Source of the DNA: Trichocoleus desertorum ATA4-8-CV12
GTDB lineage: Bacteria; Cyanobacteriota; Cyanobacteriia; FACHB-46
Length of the DNA stretch: 64,000 nt
Assembly: GCA_019358975.1 (NCBI GenBank)
Contig: JAHHIL010000003.1
Span: 62,001 to 126,000, forward strand
Direction: 5' to 3'
Shown here: in pieces, positions 1-9,700 of the stretch
Layout: the number at the start of each line of letters is the position of its first letter
Numbering within the stretch: the stretch's first letter is position 1
The notes under the pieces: generated by a model
Told to the model about the DNA's origin: nothing
What the model saw: the letters and a program-made list of their open reading frames with translations, nothing else
Database searches by the model: none
Position numbers and translations under genes: made by a program

Positions 1-198
1 AACCTTGCTTGCCCAGGGAAACTCCGTATTGTCTGCCAACACCTTGCAGTGTTTGTACAGATCGTTGCGGCTGACTTTGGCGTTATCCATCCAGTAGCGC
101 AAGCAAGAATTCTGGATAAAGCGAAAGGTCCGAATGGCTTCATCCAAAGCCTCGAACTGTTGCACTTTACCTTTTATCTTTGCTTCAAGTACCAGCAT
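1..198 (-). CDS. tnpB: TnpB (IS200/IS605-type RNA-guided nuclease/transposon protein), 5' end only
   Basis: This minus-strand frame opens with ATG at 198 and runs off the left edge. The visible 66 residues begin MLVLEAKIKG and include a typical TnpB N-terminal stretch (AIRTFRFIQNSCLRYW). Family knowledge: TnpB is the RNA-guided endonuclease carried by IS200/IS605 and IS607 elements. The catalytic RuvC part lies outside the window, so activity cannot be judged. The next in-frame stop upstream of the ATG is at about 226, which supports this start. The gene points away from trpE, so the element's upstream end abuts the trpE promoter region. Confidence 0.8.
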   Translation of the reverse strand, partial: MLVLEAKIKGKVQQFEALDEAIRTFRFIQNSCLRYWMDNAKVSRNDLYKHCKVLADNTEFPWASKV

Positions 199-234
199 GA
201 CCCGCCAGTAAGTTGACTCCAACTGTTATAGCGT

Positions 235-266
235 AAAAAGCCGTCCTAGAAGGACGGGGCTTTAGA
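235..266. repeat. Hairpin near the end of the TnpB element
   Basis: Arms CCGTCCT and AGGACGG are separated by three bases, with an outer AAAGC/GCTTT pairing. IS200/IS605 elements have subterminal hairpins, and this one sits between the tnpB start and trpE. The exact IS boundary cannot be set from one copy. On the plus strand the hairpin could also act as a weak terminator, but no T-run follows. Confidence 0.5.
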
Positions 267-339
267 CCCAGATTTTCGGTAAGTTCATTTCGCCAGTAAA
301 GTGTTTACTTGAGGCCCACCCAGACTGAACCATACAGCC

Positions 340-1890
340 ATGATTTTCCCGGATTTTTCGCAATTTTCAGCCCTCGCTCAGCAAGGTAATTTCATTCCGG
401 TTTACCAGGAATGGGTGGCAGATTTGGAAACGCCTGTTTCAGCTTGGTATAAAGTTTGTGCGGGACAACCCTACAGTTTTTTGCTGGAATCTGTAGAAGG
501 GGGTGAGCAACTGGCTCGCTATAGCTTGTTGGGTTGCGATCCGCTGTGGATTTTGGAATCAAGGGGCGATCGCACTACCCAAACTCATCGCGATGGTTCC
601 GTTCAGGAATTTTCCGGTAATCCGTTAGATATTTTGGCGAGTTGCTTGCAACCTTACCAACCTGTCAAACTGCCAGAGCTACCGCCTGGTATTGGGGGAC
701 TATTTGGGTTCTGGGGCTATGAATTAATTCGCTGGATGGAACCCCGCGTGCCTGTTTACCCCGCTACAGAGACAGACCTTCCCGATGGTCTGTGGATGCA
801 GGTAGACAACTTGTTGATTTTTGACCAAGTGAAGCGCAAAATTTGGGCGATCGCTTATGCCGATGTGCAAGCGCCCAATGTAGATCTGGCTCAGGCTTAC
901 CAGCAAGCTTGCGATCGCGTCCAACAGTTAGTTAACAAATTACAGTTACCGCTCTCTGGCACCGATACCGTTCTGGCTTGGACACCACCTAGCAGTAATA
1001 GTGGACAAGCGCCTCCCCTGGACTACACCAGCAACACTTCACAAGCTGAGTTCTGCGCCAATGTGGAGAGAGCGAAAGAGCACATCAAAGCGGGTGACAT
1101 TTTCCAAGTAGTGATTTCGCAGCAATTGAGTACAGAATACAGTGGTGACCCGTTTGCGCTCTACCGTTCCCTACGCCTCATCAATCCCTCGCCCTACATG
1201 GCTTATTTCCACTTCCAAGACTGGCAAATTATTGGCTCTAGTCCAGAAGTCATGGTTAAAGCCGAACGGACTACTGACCCGCAAAGCCCTCTAACTGCAA
1301 CTTTACGCCCGATCGCGGGTACTCGTCCCCGTGGCAAGACTCCTACAGAGGATGAGGCTTTGGCCAAAGATTTGCTCCAAGACCCAAAAGAGATTGCAGA
1401 ACATGTGATGCTGGTCGATTTGGGTCGTAACGACTTGGGGCGTGTCTGTCGGAGTGGCACAGTCAAAGTTGATCAGGTGATGGTGATTGAGCGCTACTCT
1501 CACGTCATGCACATCGTCAGTAATGTCATCGGCGAATTGGCTGCTGACAAAACAGCCTGGGATTTGTTGAAAGCTTGCTTCCCGGCGGGCACCGTCAGTG
1601 GTGCTCCTAAAATTCGAGCAATGGAAATTATCCATGACTTAGAGCCTTGTCGGCGAGGGCCTTATTCTGGGGCTTATGGCTACTACGATTTTGAGGGGCA
1701 GCTCAATACCGCGATCGCCATTCGTACAATGGTGGTACGCAGCCAAGGCAATGGCAAGTATCGGGTGAGTGTGCAAGCGGGAGCAGGCTTAGTAGCAGAT
1801 TCAGAGCCAGAACGCGAGTATCAAGAAACCCTCAATAAAGCCAGAGGTTTGCTAGAAGCTATTCGCTGCCTTCATTCTGGCTCCGCTTAA
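340..1890 (+). CDS. trpE: Anthranilate synthase component I
   Basis: Catalyses chorismate plus glutamine/ammonia to anthranilate, the first committed step of tryptophan synthesis, in the cytoplasm with the TrpG amidotransferase (not in this window). The 516-residue length is normal. The feedback-binding LLES motif is at residues 48-51 and NPSPYM at 282-287. The chorismate-binding core carries PIAGTRPRG (about 324-332), LVDLGRND (358-365) and AGTVSGAPKIRAMEII (about 416-431). The intact LLES and NPSPYM motifs suggest tryptophan inhibition is kept. The ATG at 340 fits the family N-terminus. A TnpB element lies directly upstream and may have altered the promoter. Confidence 0.95.
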   Translation: MIFPDFSQFSALAQQGNFIPVYQEWVADLETPVSAWYKVCAGQPYSFLLESVEGGEQLARYSLLGCDPLWILESRGDRTTQTHRDGSVQEFSGNPLDILASCLQPYQPVKLPELPPGIGGLFGFWGYELIRWMEPRVPVYPATETDLPDGLWMQVDNLLIFDQVKRKIWAIAYADVQAPNVDLAQAYQQACDRVQQLVNKLQLPLSGTDTVLAWTPPSSNSGQAPPLDYTSNTSQAEFCANVERAKEHIKAGDIFQVVISQQLSTEYSGDPFALYRSLRLINPSPYMAYFHFQDWQIIGSSPEVMVKAERTTDPQSPLTATLRPIAGTRPRGKTPTEDEALAKDLLQDPKEIAEHVMLVDLGRNDLGRVCRSGTVKVDQVMVIERYSHVMHIVSNVIGELAADKTAWDLLKACFPAGTVSGAPKIRAMEIIHDLEPCRRGPYSGAYGYYDFEGQLNTAIAIRTMVVRSQGNGKYRVSVQAGAGLVADSEPEREYQETLNKARGLLEAIRCLHSGSA

Positions 1891-2089
1891 GCAAGTGTAA
1901 GCCAGCATACTTGACCTTGCCCTAAGCAGCAGTTACCCTAGTTGAGCCATACTGCTACTTTGTCAGCGGACTTTGTGAGCAAAATCACAGGTAGCATAAC
2001 CAAAGCTTAACCAAGCCTGAACCCAGCAATTAACTTTCCTTGAGCTCAAACATCTAGATTAAGGAAGAGATTTAGCCTGGGTTCTTGGT

Positions 2090-2743
2090 ATGCTCCATTC
2101 TTTTGCCTCTGAAGCAAGCTCTCAGCCCGACTTACGCCAGTTGCTAGAGGAGCTTTACGCAGGTCGAAGCCTATACCCCTATAGCAGTGGTCAAGCTATC
2201 CGCATGGCTCCCCACGAAATTTGGATTGTCTGTCGGGGTGTGGTGCAACTAAGCACTTTGTATCCCAATGGAGACGAAGCTTTACTTGGCTTAGCAGGAC
2301 CTTCCATGCCTTTTGGCTTACCATTCACCCTCACCAATCCCTACCAAGCTACGGCTCTATCCGCTGTAGATTTAATGCGGCTAACAATCTCTGAGGTAGA
2401 ACAATCTTCTACCTTGACCAAAGGCATTCTGCGCCATATTAACCGCCGCTTACGACAAACCGAGGCGATTCTAGCTTTAGTGGGTCACCGCCGGGTTAAA
2501 GATCGGCTATGCCATCTGTTGTTGTTGCTCCAGCAAGAAATTGGTGTTCCAACGACCGAAGGCACTCGCTTGGGAGTTCGGTTAACTCATCAGCACTTAG
2601 CCAATGCGATCGGTACGACACGGGTCACAGTAACTCGACTGCTGGGCCAATTGCGCGAAGAAGGGTGGCTGAACATCGATCGCGATCACCACATTGTGAT
2701 GCCAGTGCTGCCGTCTCACTCCAACCTACAGGCCAGCCGTTAG
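2090..2743 (+). CDS. Crp/Fnr-family transcriptional regulator
   Basis: A 217-residue cytoplasmic regulator with an N-terminal cyclic-nucleotide-binding-like beta barrel (about 20-105), a dimerisation helix (about 106-150) and a C-terminal Crp-type winged helix (about 165-194, with the recognition region [14 protein letters not shown]). It lacks the Fnr iron-sulfur cysteine cluster. I do not see the full cAMP-binding RGE..RS signature, so the effector is unknown. It is not clearly NtcA. Its 3' end overlaps the 3' end of the convergent RlpA-like gene by 18 bases. Targets cannot be told from sequence. Confidence 0.85.
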   Translation: MLHSFASEASSQPDLRQLLEELYAGRSLYPYSSGQAIRMAPHEIWIVCRGVVQLSTLYPNGDEALLGLAGPSMPFGLPFTLTNPYQATALSAVDLMRLTISEVEQSSTLTKGILRHINRRLRQTEAILALVGHRRVKDRLCHLLLLLQQEIGVPTTEGTRLGVRLTHQHLANAIGTTRVTVTRLLGQLREEGWLNIDRDHHIVMPVLPSHSNLQASR

Positions 2744-4069
2744 TTGGGAACCCGTAGCGATGCGCTGAGGTCCATTGGGCTGCATAATCACCGCTTGGAA
2801 GGGAATCACACCTGCATCCTCGCTGTTGATTTGGCGGGCCGCTTCCCGCGATAGATCTAGGACTCGGTTGTCTACATAGGGGCCACGGTCATTAATTCGG
2901 ACAATGACTGAGTGACCACTGTTGAGGTTTGTGACTTTGAGATAGGTATCGAAGGGGAGCGAAGGGTGGGCGGCGGTTAGCTCATTTTGGTTAAAGGTTT
3001 CCCCGGTGGCGGTTAATCGGCCATGAAAATAGGGGCCGTACCAAGAAGCCAGCCCCTCAATCTTGCGATCCGTTTCTACCAAGCCGTACATTTTAGCCTG
3101 GGCTTCCGCTAAGGTCAGGGGTGGGGTTGACAAAGCAATGCGTAAGTTGTTAACCCACTCCACTGCTAGCAACTCGCGGGTGCGGTTCATGTGAGCAGCG
3201 ATCGCCGGATCAACCGCAAACAAAACGCGATCGCCCAATTTACCAGCCGGATTTCCCTGAGTCAGACCCACTTGCAGTTGGGCCGCATTAAAGTGAGGGT
3301 TTTGTAAGATCTGCTTAAATCTTGAGGCTACTAATTCAGCTTGATCACGAGCTGGCAGCTCAGCAATTAAATACCCTCTCACCCACACTTGAAACACGGT
3401 GCGATGAGCAGACTGGGATGAAAAATTCTGGATAAAGGCAGTGTGTAGAAAGGCAGGGCGTTTCTGCTGCCCACTGGCTATAGTCTTGGCTTCTGGGGTA
3501 ATGGCTCGGCTGGCTCGGACAACCACGACTGATTTAGCAGCGTTAAGACTATTTTCATGCCCCTGCCAAGAAAACAAATCCTTAAACAGTCGCAGAACTT
3601 GGCCCGGATAGTGATCCATGAAGTTCTTGCCAGCATTAGAGGTGATGGCTAGAGAACGGGCAGCCCAGAGCTGGGGTTCTACTTTGATACCCGTAATACC
3701 AGCATTAACAACGGCAGGCGTGACTCTGAACTTGGCAGAAAAAAGTGGATTTTCAACCGGATTGAACCAGCTGGTGGTTGAAGAAGAGACTAAAGCACTT
3801 TGACGCTGTGGGCGCGGGGATGAGGTCAGAAGTGCAAGCCTAGGCGAATAGGTGCTGTAAAGGCTGGAGGAAACGGAGGGTTGGAGCCAAGCTGAAGTGG
3901 ACTTATGAGGGGGTCGGTTTACTACCGAAAGCATCTTGGCAGGAAAGTTGCTGAGTAGACGTTCGGGAGCCTTAAACAAACTCTGACCCGATGACAAAAA
4001 GTACTCTGCTTGGGATGCAACCCAGACAAGACAAAATAGCAACATGGATAAATGCTTGAGAGGATGCAC
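2726..4069 (-). CDS. RlpA-like septal ring lytic transglycosylase family protein
   Basis: The last ~110 residues form a double-psi beta-barrel of the RlpA type, with [16 protein letters not shown], the [12 protein letters not shown] segment and RINDRGPY. RlpA proteins are exported and cleave denuded peptidoglycan glycan strands. The middle is a long cyanobacterial-type low-similarity region with a phosphate-rich, possibly SPOR-unlike domain. The start is uncertain: GTG at 4069 gives a good signal peptide (MHPLKHLS followed by a hydrophobic run ending ASQA). ATG at 4045 gives the same peptide without positive charge, and a GTG at 4153 extends it by 28 residues. Catalytic activity is inferred from the barrel only. 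Confidence 0.85.
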   Translation of the reverse strand: MHPLKHLSMLLFCLVWVASQAEYFLSSGQSLFKAPERLLSNFPAKMLSVVNRPPHKSTSAWLQPSVSSSLYSTYSPRLALLTSSPRPQRQSALVSSSTTSWFNPVENPLFSAKFRVTPAVVNAGITGIKVEPQLWAARSLAITSNAGKNFMDHYPGQVLRLFKDLFSWQGHENSLNAAKSVVVVRASRAITPEAKTIASGQQKRPAFLHTAFIQNFSSQSAHRTVFQVWVRGYLIAELPARDQAELVASRFKQILQNPHFNAAQLQVGLTQGNPAGKLGDRVLFAVDPAIAAHMNRTRELLAVEWVNNLRIALSTPPLTLAEAQAKMYGLVETDRKIEGLASWYGPYFHGRLTATGETFNQNELTAAHPSLPFDTYLKVTNLNSGHSVIVRINDRGPYVDNRVLDLSREAARQINSEDAGVIPFQAVIMQPNGPQRIATGSQLTAGL

Positions 4070-4078
4070 GAAACGTTG

Positions 4079-4096
4079 AATACAGTAGTGCTGTAT
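4079..4096. promoter_or_regulatory. Inverted repeat just upstream of the RlpA-like gene
   Basis: ATACAG and CTGTAT flank a five-base spacer (TAGTG), a few bases upstream of the GTG start at 4069. The spacing suits an operator or a small leader hairpin. If translation starts at the GTG at 4153, the repeat lies inside the coding region. No regulator can be assigned. Confidence 0.3.
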
Positions 4097-4256
4097 ACAA
4101 CTTCTGGTAGCTAGGTAGTAGAGTATACTAACTCTTACCACGAAATAATCCACCCATGGGGTGAAACCCCCTACTAACCCTAAGTAGAGAGTTTTTTCAT
4201 GAAAAGTCTTAGCTAGGCGCAGCCATTTTTTCCTGGTAAGTTGCCACTATCGTCTA

Positions 4257-5123
4257 GTGGAATGGAAGTTTTGGGTGGAGTTAAAAGCTCGACTACAGCA
4301 TCATTTAACACAGGTTGCTCGCGATCGCGATCCTTATTTAGCCACCGCTGGCCACTTCTTTGTTCAACAATATATCCGTCAGCAGTTAGAACAATGGGGC
4401 CAAGTAGCGATCCAAAACTTTCAGGTTCAGGGGATGAGCCTGCAAAACTTGATTTTGGATTTGCCAGCGGCCACGACGAACGCGAACAGAGACAGACTGC
4501 CAATTTTGATTGGGGCTCATTATGACGCCGTTATAGGCTCTCCCGGCGCAGATGACAATGCCACTGGGGTAGCAGTGTTGCTGGAGCTAGCGCAAGCTTT
4601 TTGCCAAGAACCTGCCCGTCATCCGATTCGATTGGTTGCTTTTGATTTTGAAGAAACGAGCTATAACCTTGCAGGCAGCACCTATTATGCAAACTCGCTA
4701 CAGGAGGAGCCACTGCGGTTAATGCTGGCGTTAGAAATGCTGGGCTATTGCGATCGCAGCCCCAACTCCCAACAGTATCCTCCTGGCCTCAAGTACTTTT
4801 TTCCCAACCAAGGCAACTTTATTGGCTTGATTGGCAATCTAAAAACCATTCCTGACTTAATTCACCTCAGCCATCATTTGCGTCGGGCAGGAGTGCCTTG
4901 CCGTTGGTTGCCTGCGGGAAAAAGAGGCCTAATTTTGCCAGACACCCGTCGCAGCGATCATGCAGCCTTTTGGGATCGGGGCGATCGCGCTTTGATGGTG
5001 ACAGATACGGCCAACCTGCGAAATCCGCACTATCATAAGCCCAGCGATCGCCTCGAAACTTTAGATTTAGATTTTTTAACGGGTGTCTATCGAGGCTTGG
5101 AAATGGGCATTCGTTCTTTATAG
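4257..5123 (+). CDS. M28-family zinc peptidase
   Basis: A 288-residue M28 peptidase/aminopeptidase-like protein. The expected di-zinc ligands are visible: GAHYD (H88, D90), GADDN (D99/D100), DFEE (E132, E133), E160, and SDHAAF (D234, H235). Family members remove N-terminal residues or act as glutaminyl cyclase-like enzymes. No signal peptide is visible, so it is probably cytoplasmic. The start is GTG at 4257, or possibly GTG at 4275, since conserved similarity begins around ELKARLQHHL. It ends 35 bases before the next gene and may be cotranscribed with it. The substrate is unknown. Confidence 0.85.
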   Translation: MEWKFWVELKARLQHHLTQVARDRDPYLATAGHFFVQQYIRQQLEQWGQVAIQNFQVQGMSLQNLILDLPAATTNANRDRLPILIGAHYDAVIGSPGADDNATGVAVLLELAQAFCQEPARHPIRLVAFDFEETSYNLAGSTYYANSLQEEPLRLMLALEMLGYCDRSPNSQQYPPGLKYFFPNQGNFIGLIGNLKTIPDLIHLSHHLRRAGVPCRWLPAGKRGLILPDTRRSDHAAFWDRGDRALMVTDTANLRNPHYHKPSDRLETLDLDFLTGVYRGLEMGIRSL

Positions 5124-5158
5124 CCAAATTGCCCACCCGTTTTTCTAGGAATTTAACC

Positions 5159-6607
5159 ATGACCCATAGCCAGCAGCCTACACAACCTGTTGCCCCCACA
5201 GGTACTCGTGAGGTAATGCCAAATTATGCGGCAGAAATTCAATCAGAACCCGTAGAAGTGACTGACCATACCTCCTTGATTCTGGCATTGCTCCTGGCAG
5301 AGCGAGCCCCGGAAGCACAAAATGTTTGGTTGTCAGCACTGGCGCAACAAAATGCTAGTCAGCAGCAAAACCGCATCGTCGAGTTACTTCAATTTTTGGC
5401 GACAACGGCTGAGCAATACGAACAGAATGCCAATTGGAAAAACGCTTGGCTGGTTCGTTCCTATATTGCCAAGCTACTTCCCAATGATATTAATAATTCG
5501 CTAATCCTGATTCGACTTTCTATAGAGTTGAAAATATTTGAGCCAGAAGGGAGACAGTTCTTAGCATCAGCAACTCACTCGCTAGCATTTACCCAAGGCT
5601 TTGAGCAAGTAAATCTCAATCTCTTAGAGGGAGTGCTACAAAAACTAGCCGTAATCCATCCTTTTCATGAGTTATTTGATGTCTGCTTTGTAAACGATAA
5701 GATTCGCCAAAATCCTAAGTTTGCTCTATTGAGAAACCAGATTGCGATCGCCCATAATAACCTGGGTTTAGTGTTTCATCAGCAAGGATCTTTAGACCAA
5801 GCATTTGGGGCATTCCATAGATGTTTAGAGATCCAGGCAAGCATTAATCCGATTCATCTTTCCAAAATATTTCTCAACTTAGGAGTCACTTCCGCCCAAA
5901 AGCAGCAATTTCAACAAGCAGAAACCTACCTGAAACAGGCTGTAGAGCTAGATGCAAATAATGCTGACGCTGCAAGAAGATTAGTTGATGCCAGGTACAA
6001 ACTCCACACTGCGGCTAAAAGCTATACCTTTACGTCGGATTGGTTTAGCTTTAATATTCCAACCTGGAAAGTGCATTTACAGCAGTTTGTAGGACAACCC
6101 AATTTAACTTGTCTAGAAATTGGTAGCTGGGAAGGACGCTCAACCTGCTGGCTGTTAGAAAATGCGTTAACTCATCCCTCTGCAACCATTACCTGCGTAG
6201 ATACCTTTGAGGGCAGCTTCGAGCATCAATCTTACGACCCCGACTACATCAAGTCGTTAGAGGACAGATTTGATTTCAATATTCAACAATCTGGTGCTTC
6301 AGAGAAGGTCAAAAAAGCAGTAGGCTCGTCTCATCAGGTTCTAAAAAGACTGCCATCTAATACCTATGACTTCATCTATATTGATGGTTCTCATCTCGCT
6401 TGCGATGTACTGATTGATGCGGTACTGAGCTGGGCATTGGTTAAAGTTCAAGGGCTATTAGTATTCGATGATTACGACTTTAAGTTTCCAGACAACCCCA
6501 ACCAAAATACTAAAATAGGCATTGACGCATTTATCAATAGCTTCCTACCAAAGCTCGAAATTACTCATAAAGGACACCAGTTGATTTTGAAAAAAATAGC
6601 TGAGTAG
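5159..6607 (+). CDS. TPR-containing class I SAM-dependent methyltransferase (Methyltransf_24 type)
   Basis: The N-terminal ~290 residues contain helical tetratricopeptide-like repeats (for example LGLVFHQQGSLDQAFGAF and LGVTSAQKQQFQQAETYLKQA). The C-terminal ~170 residues form a methyltransferase domain with the SAM motif CLEIGSWEGRST, the acidic CVDTFEG strand, and IYIDGSH followed by VFDDYDF. Such domains methylate sugars or small molecules, and here the acceptor is unknown. ATG at 5159 has AGGA about eight bases upstream and is preferred over an upstream TTG at 5129. The gene follows the M28 peptidase on the same strand. Confidence 0.8.
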   Translation: MTHSQQPTQPVAPTGTREVMPNYAAEIQSEPVEVTDHTSLILALLLAERAPEAQNVWLSALAQQNASQQQNRIVELLQFLATTAEQYEQNANWKNAWLVRSYIAKLLPNDINNSLILIRLSIELKIFEPEGRQFLASATHSLAFTQGFEQVNLNLLEGVLQKLAVIHPFHELFDVCFVNDKIRQNPKFALLRNQIAIAHNNLGLVFHQQGSLDQAFGAFHRCLEIQASINPIHLSKIFLNLGVTSAQKQQFQQAETYLKQAVELDANNADAARRLVDARYKLHTAAKSYTFTSDWFSFNIPTWKVHLQQFVGQPNLTCLEIGSWEGRSTCWLLENALTHPSATITCVDTFEGSFEHQSYDPDYIKSLEDRFDFNIQQSGASEKVKKAVGSSHQVLKRLPSNTYDFIYIDGSHLACDVLIDAVLSWALVKVQGLLVFDDYDFKFPDNPNQNTKIGIDAFINSFLPKLEITHKGHQLILKKIAE

Positions 6608-6796
6608 CTGTTTTTACGAACAGGCTTGGCAGATTTGTTTCATGCTGTTGAGATGAAGCTTAGTGAATGCAACGCACTGAGCAATGCTGATTCCTAAAAA
6701 CCCATAAAACTTATCGCTCAAGAGCATTCATAGGGTCGGAAACTTAAGCAAAACTACAGCAGTACGAATGAATGCGGTAATGGTTGAGGAACCGAA

Positions 6797-9700
6797 ATGT
6801 CTGGTGTATTTGATTCGCGTTGGCAATTTTGGATTGATCGAGGTGGCACCTTCACCGATGTTGTGGCACGACGGCCTGATGGTGAGCTAGTTATCCACAA
6901 GCTGCTATCAGAGAACCCTGAACGCTATGCCGACGCACCCTTACAAGGCATTCGAGAACTATTAGAAGTGGAGGCTGAGGGACCCATCCCAGCAGAGCAA
7001 ATTGCAGCGGTAAAAATGGGAACGACCGTAGCGACCAACGCTTTGCTAGAGCGGAAGGGCGATCGCACGCTACTCCTCATTACCAAAGGCTTCTGGGATG
7101 CGTTGAGAATTGGTTATCAAAATCGCCCTAATATCTTTGCCCGCCAAATCATCTTGCCCGAAATGCTTTATGAGCAAGTGATCGAGGTAGAAGAACGCTA
7201 CACGGCTCAGGGTGAAGAACTAGCCCCGGTGAATCTGGAAGCCTTTCGTCCTGAGTTGCAAGCGGCTTATGCAAGTGGAATTCGAGCTTGCGCGATCGCC
7301 TTTCTCCACGGCTACCGTTACCACAAACATGAACAACAAGTTGCTGAGCTAGCTAGAGAGATTGGGTTCACGCAAGTTTCGGTATCTCACGAAGTCAGCC
7401 CGTTGATGAAATTGGTAAGCCGAGGAGATACAACGGTGGTGGATGCCTATCTCTCGCCAATTTTGCGGCGCTATGTCGATCGCGTGGCGGCTCAATTGGG
7501 TGATACGCAACTGATGTTTATGCAATCCAACGGGGGATTAACCGACGCGAAGTTTTTTCAAGGCAAAGACAGTATCCTTTCAGGGCCAGCGGGCGGCATT
7601 GTCGGGGCAGTTCAGACGAGCAAGTTAGCAGGTTTCGAGCAGATCATCACGTTTGATATGGGCGGCACCTCGACGGATGTCGCGCACTACAACGGCGAAT
7701 ATGAGCGCACTTTTGAAACCGAAGTGGCTGGTGTGCGGATGCGATCGCCGATGATGTCCATCCACACCGTCGCAGCAGGGGGTGGCTCGATTTTGCAATT
7801 TGACGGCTCCCGCTATCGAGTCGGCCCAGAATCAGCAGGGGCAAATCCTGGCCCCGCTAGTTATCACAAAGGTGGGCCTTTGACTGTCACCGATGCCAAT
7901 GTCATGGCAGGCAAGCTACATCCTGAGTTCTTCCCGAAAGTGTTCGGCTCGAATGGAGATTTGCCGCTGGATGCTGAAGTGGTGCGAGAGAAATTTGCCG
8001 AACTCGCCGCTCAGATTTGCAAGGCCACTGGAGACAGCCGCACTCCGGAACAAGTAGCTCAGGGATTCTTGGCGATCGCGGTAGAGAAAATGGCCAATGC
8101 GATCAAGAAAATCTCTGTCCAGCGGGGTTATGACGTTTCTGAGTACACACTCTGCTGCTTTGGCGGTGCGGGGGGACAACATGCTTGCGCGATCGCCGAT
8201 GCGCTAGGGATGACGCAGGTGTTTATCCATCCGTTCGCGGGTGTGCTGTCGGCTTATGGCATGGGCTTGGCGGATCTGCGGGTGTTGCGAGAGCGATCGG
8301 TTGAGGCGAGATTGACGGATGGGTTGGTGCCTGACTTGGAGAAACTTTTAGCTGAGATAGCGAATGATGCTAAGGCGGAACTGACTCAGTTGGACAATTC
8401 AGCCCCCCTAGCCCCCCAGTCTGAGGAGTTAGACCGTGCAGCCCCCCCAGCCCCCCAATTCTGGGGGGAGTCAGACTTAGGACTTTCTACAATTCAAGTT
8501 CTCTCTAAAGTACATCTGCGCTATGAGGGAACCGATTCCGCGCTGATTGTGGAGTTTGGTAGCATCCCAGAAATGGTGGCTCGGTTTGAAGCGGATCACC
8601 GACAGCGTTATGGGTTTGTTGCGCCCCACAAAGCCTTAATCGTAGAAGCTGTTTCGGTGGAAGTGGTGGGAGTTACTGAGATTCCTGAAGAGGCGATCGC
8701 GGAGCAGCGGAGAACTGGGGCACTAGAGGCGATCGCAACTGTCCCAATGTTCACCGCAGACACTTGGCACGATACCCCCGTTTTTGATCGCGCCCATCTG
8801 CAACTTGGCGATCGCATTACTGGCCCCGCAATCATCATTGAAGCCACTGGAACCAATGTGATTGAACCAGGATGGCGGGTGCAGGTAAACGAGCGAAACC
8901 ATCTAGTTTTGGTGAGGCGAGAGGCAAGAGGCCAGGTGCAAGAAGCTAATCGCAATCCAAAATCCAAAATCCAAAATCCAAAATCTTCCCCTGATCCAGT
9001 GATGTTGGAGATCTTCAATAACTTGTTCATGGCGATCGCGGAGCAGATGGGGTTCACGCTGCAAAACACCAGCTACTCGGTCAACATTAAAGAACGCCTC
9101 GATTTCTCTTGCGCGATTTTTGACGGACAGGGGCAACTGGTGGCAAATGCACCTCACATCCCCGTGCACCTAGGGTCGATGAGCGAGAGTGTGCAAAGCT
9201 TGTTGACTGCAAAAGGAGATCAGCTCAAACGAGGTGATGTCTATGCGATTAACAATCCCTACAATGGCGGGACGCATTTGCCAGATGTCACGGTGATTAC
9301 GCCAGTTTTTGAGGTGAATACTCCTCACTCCTCTCCCCACCCTTCGGGAACGCTTTCAGCGAACACTCCTCTCTTTTTCGTCGCATCACGCGGGCATCAT
9401 GCGGATATTGGAGGGATTACACCTGGATCGATGCCGCCGAATAGTACTTCGGTGGAGCAGGAAGGGATTCTGATCGATAACTTTCAGGTAGTGGAGCAGG
9501 GGCAGTTTCGAGAGCAGGAGTTCGCTGAACTGTTAACTTCCGGGCCTTACCCTGTGCGGAATCTAACGCAGAACTTGGCGGATTTGCAGGCGCAGATTGC
9601 GGCGAATGAGAAGGGCGTGCAAGAGCTGCATCGGATGGTCGAGCATTTTGGCTTGGAGACGGTGCAAGCCTATATGGGGCATGTGCAGCATAATGCGGAA

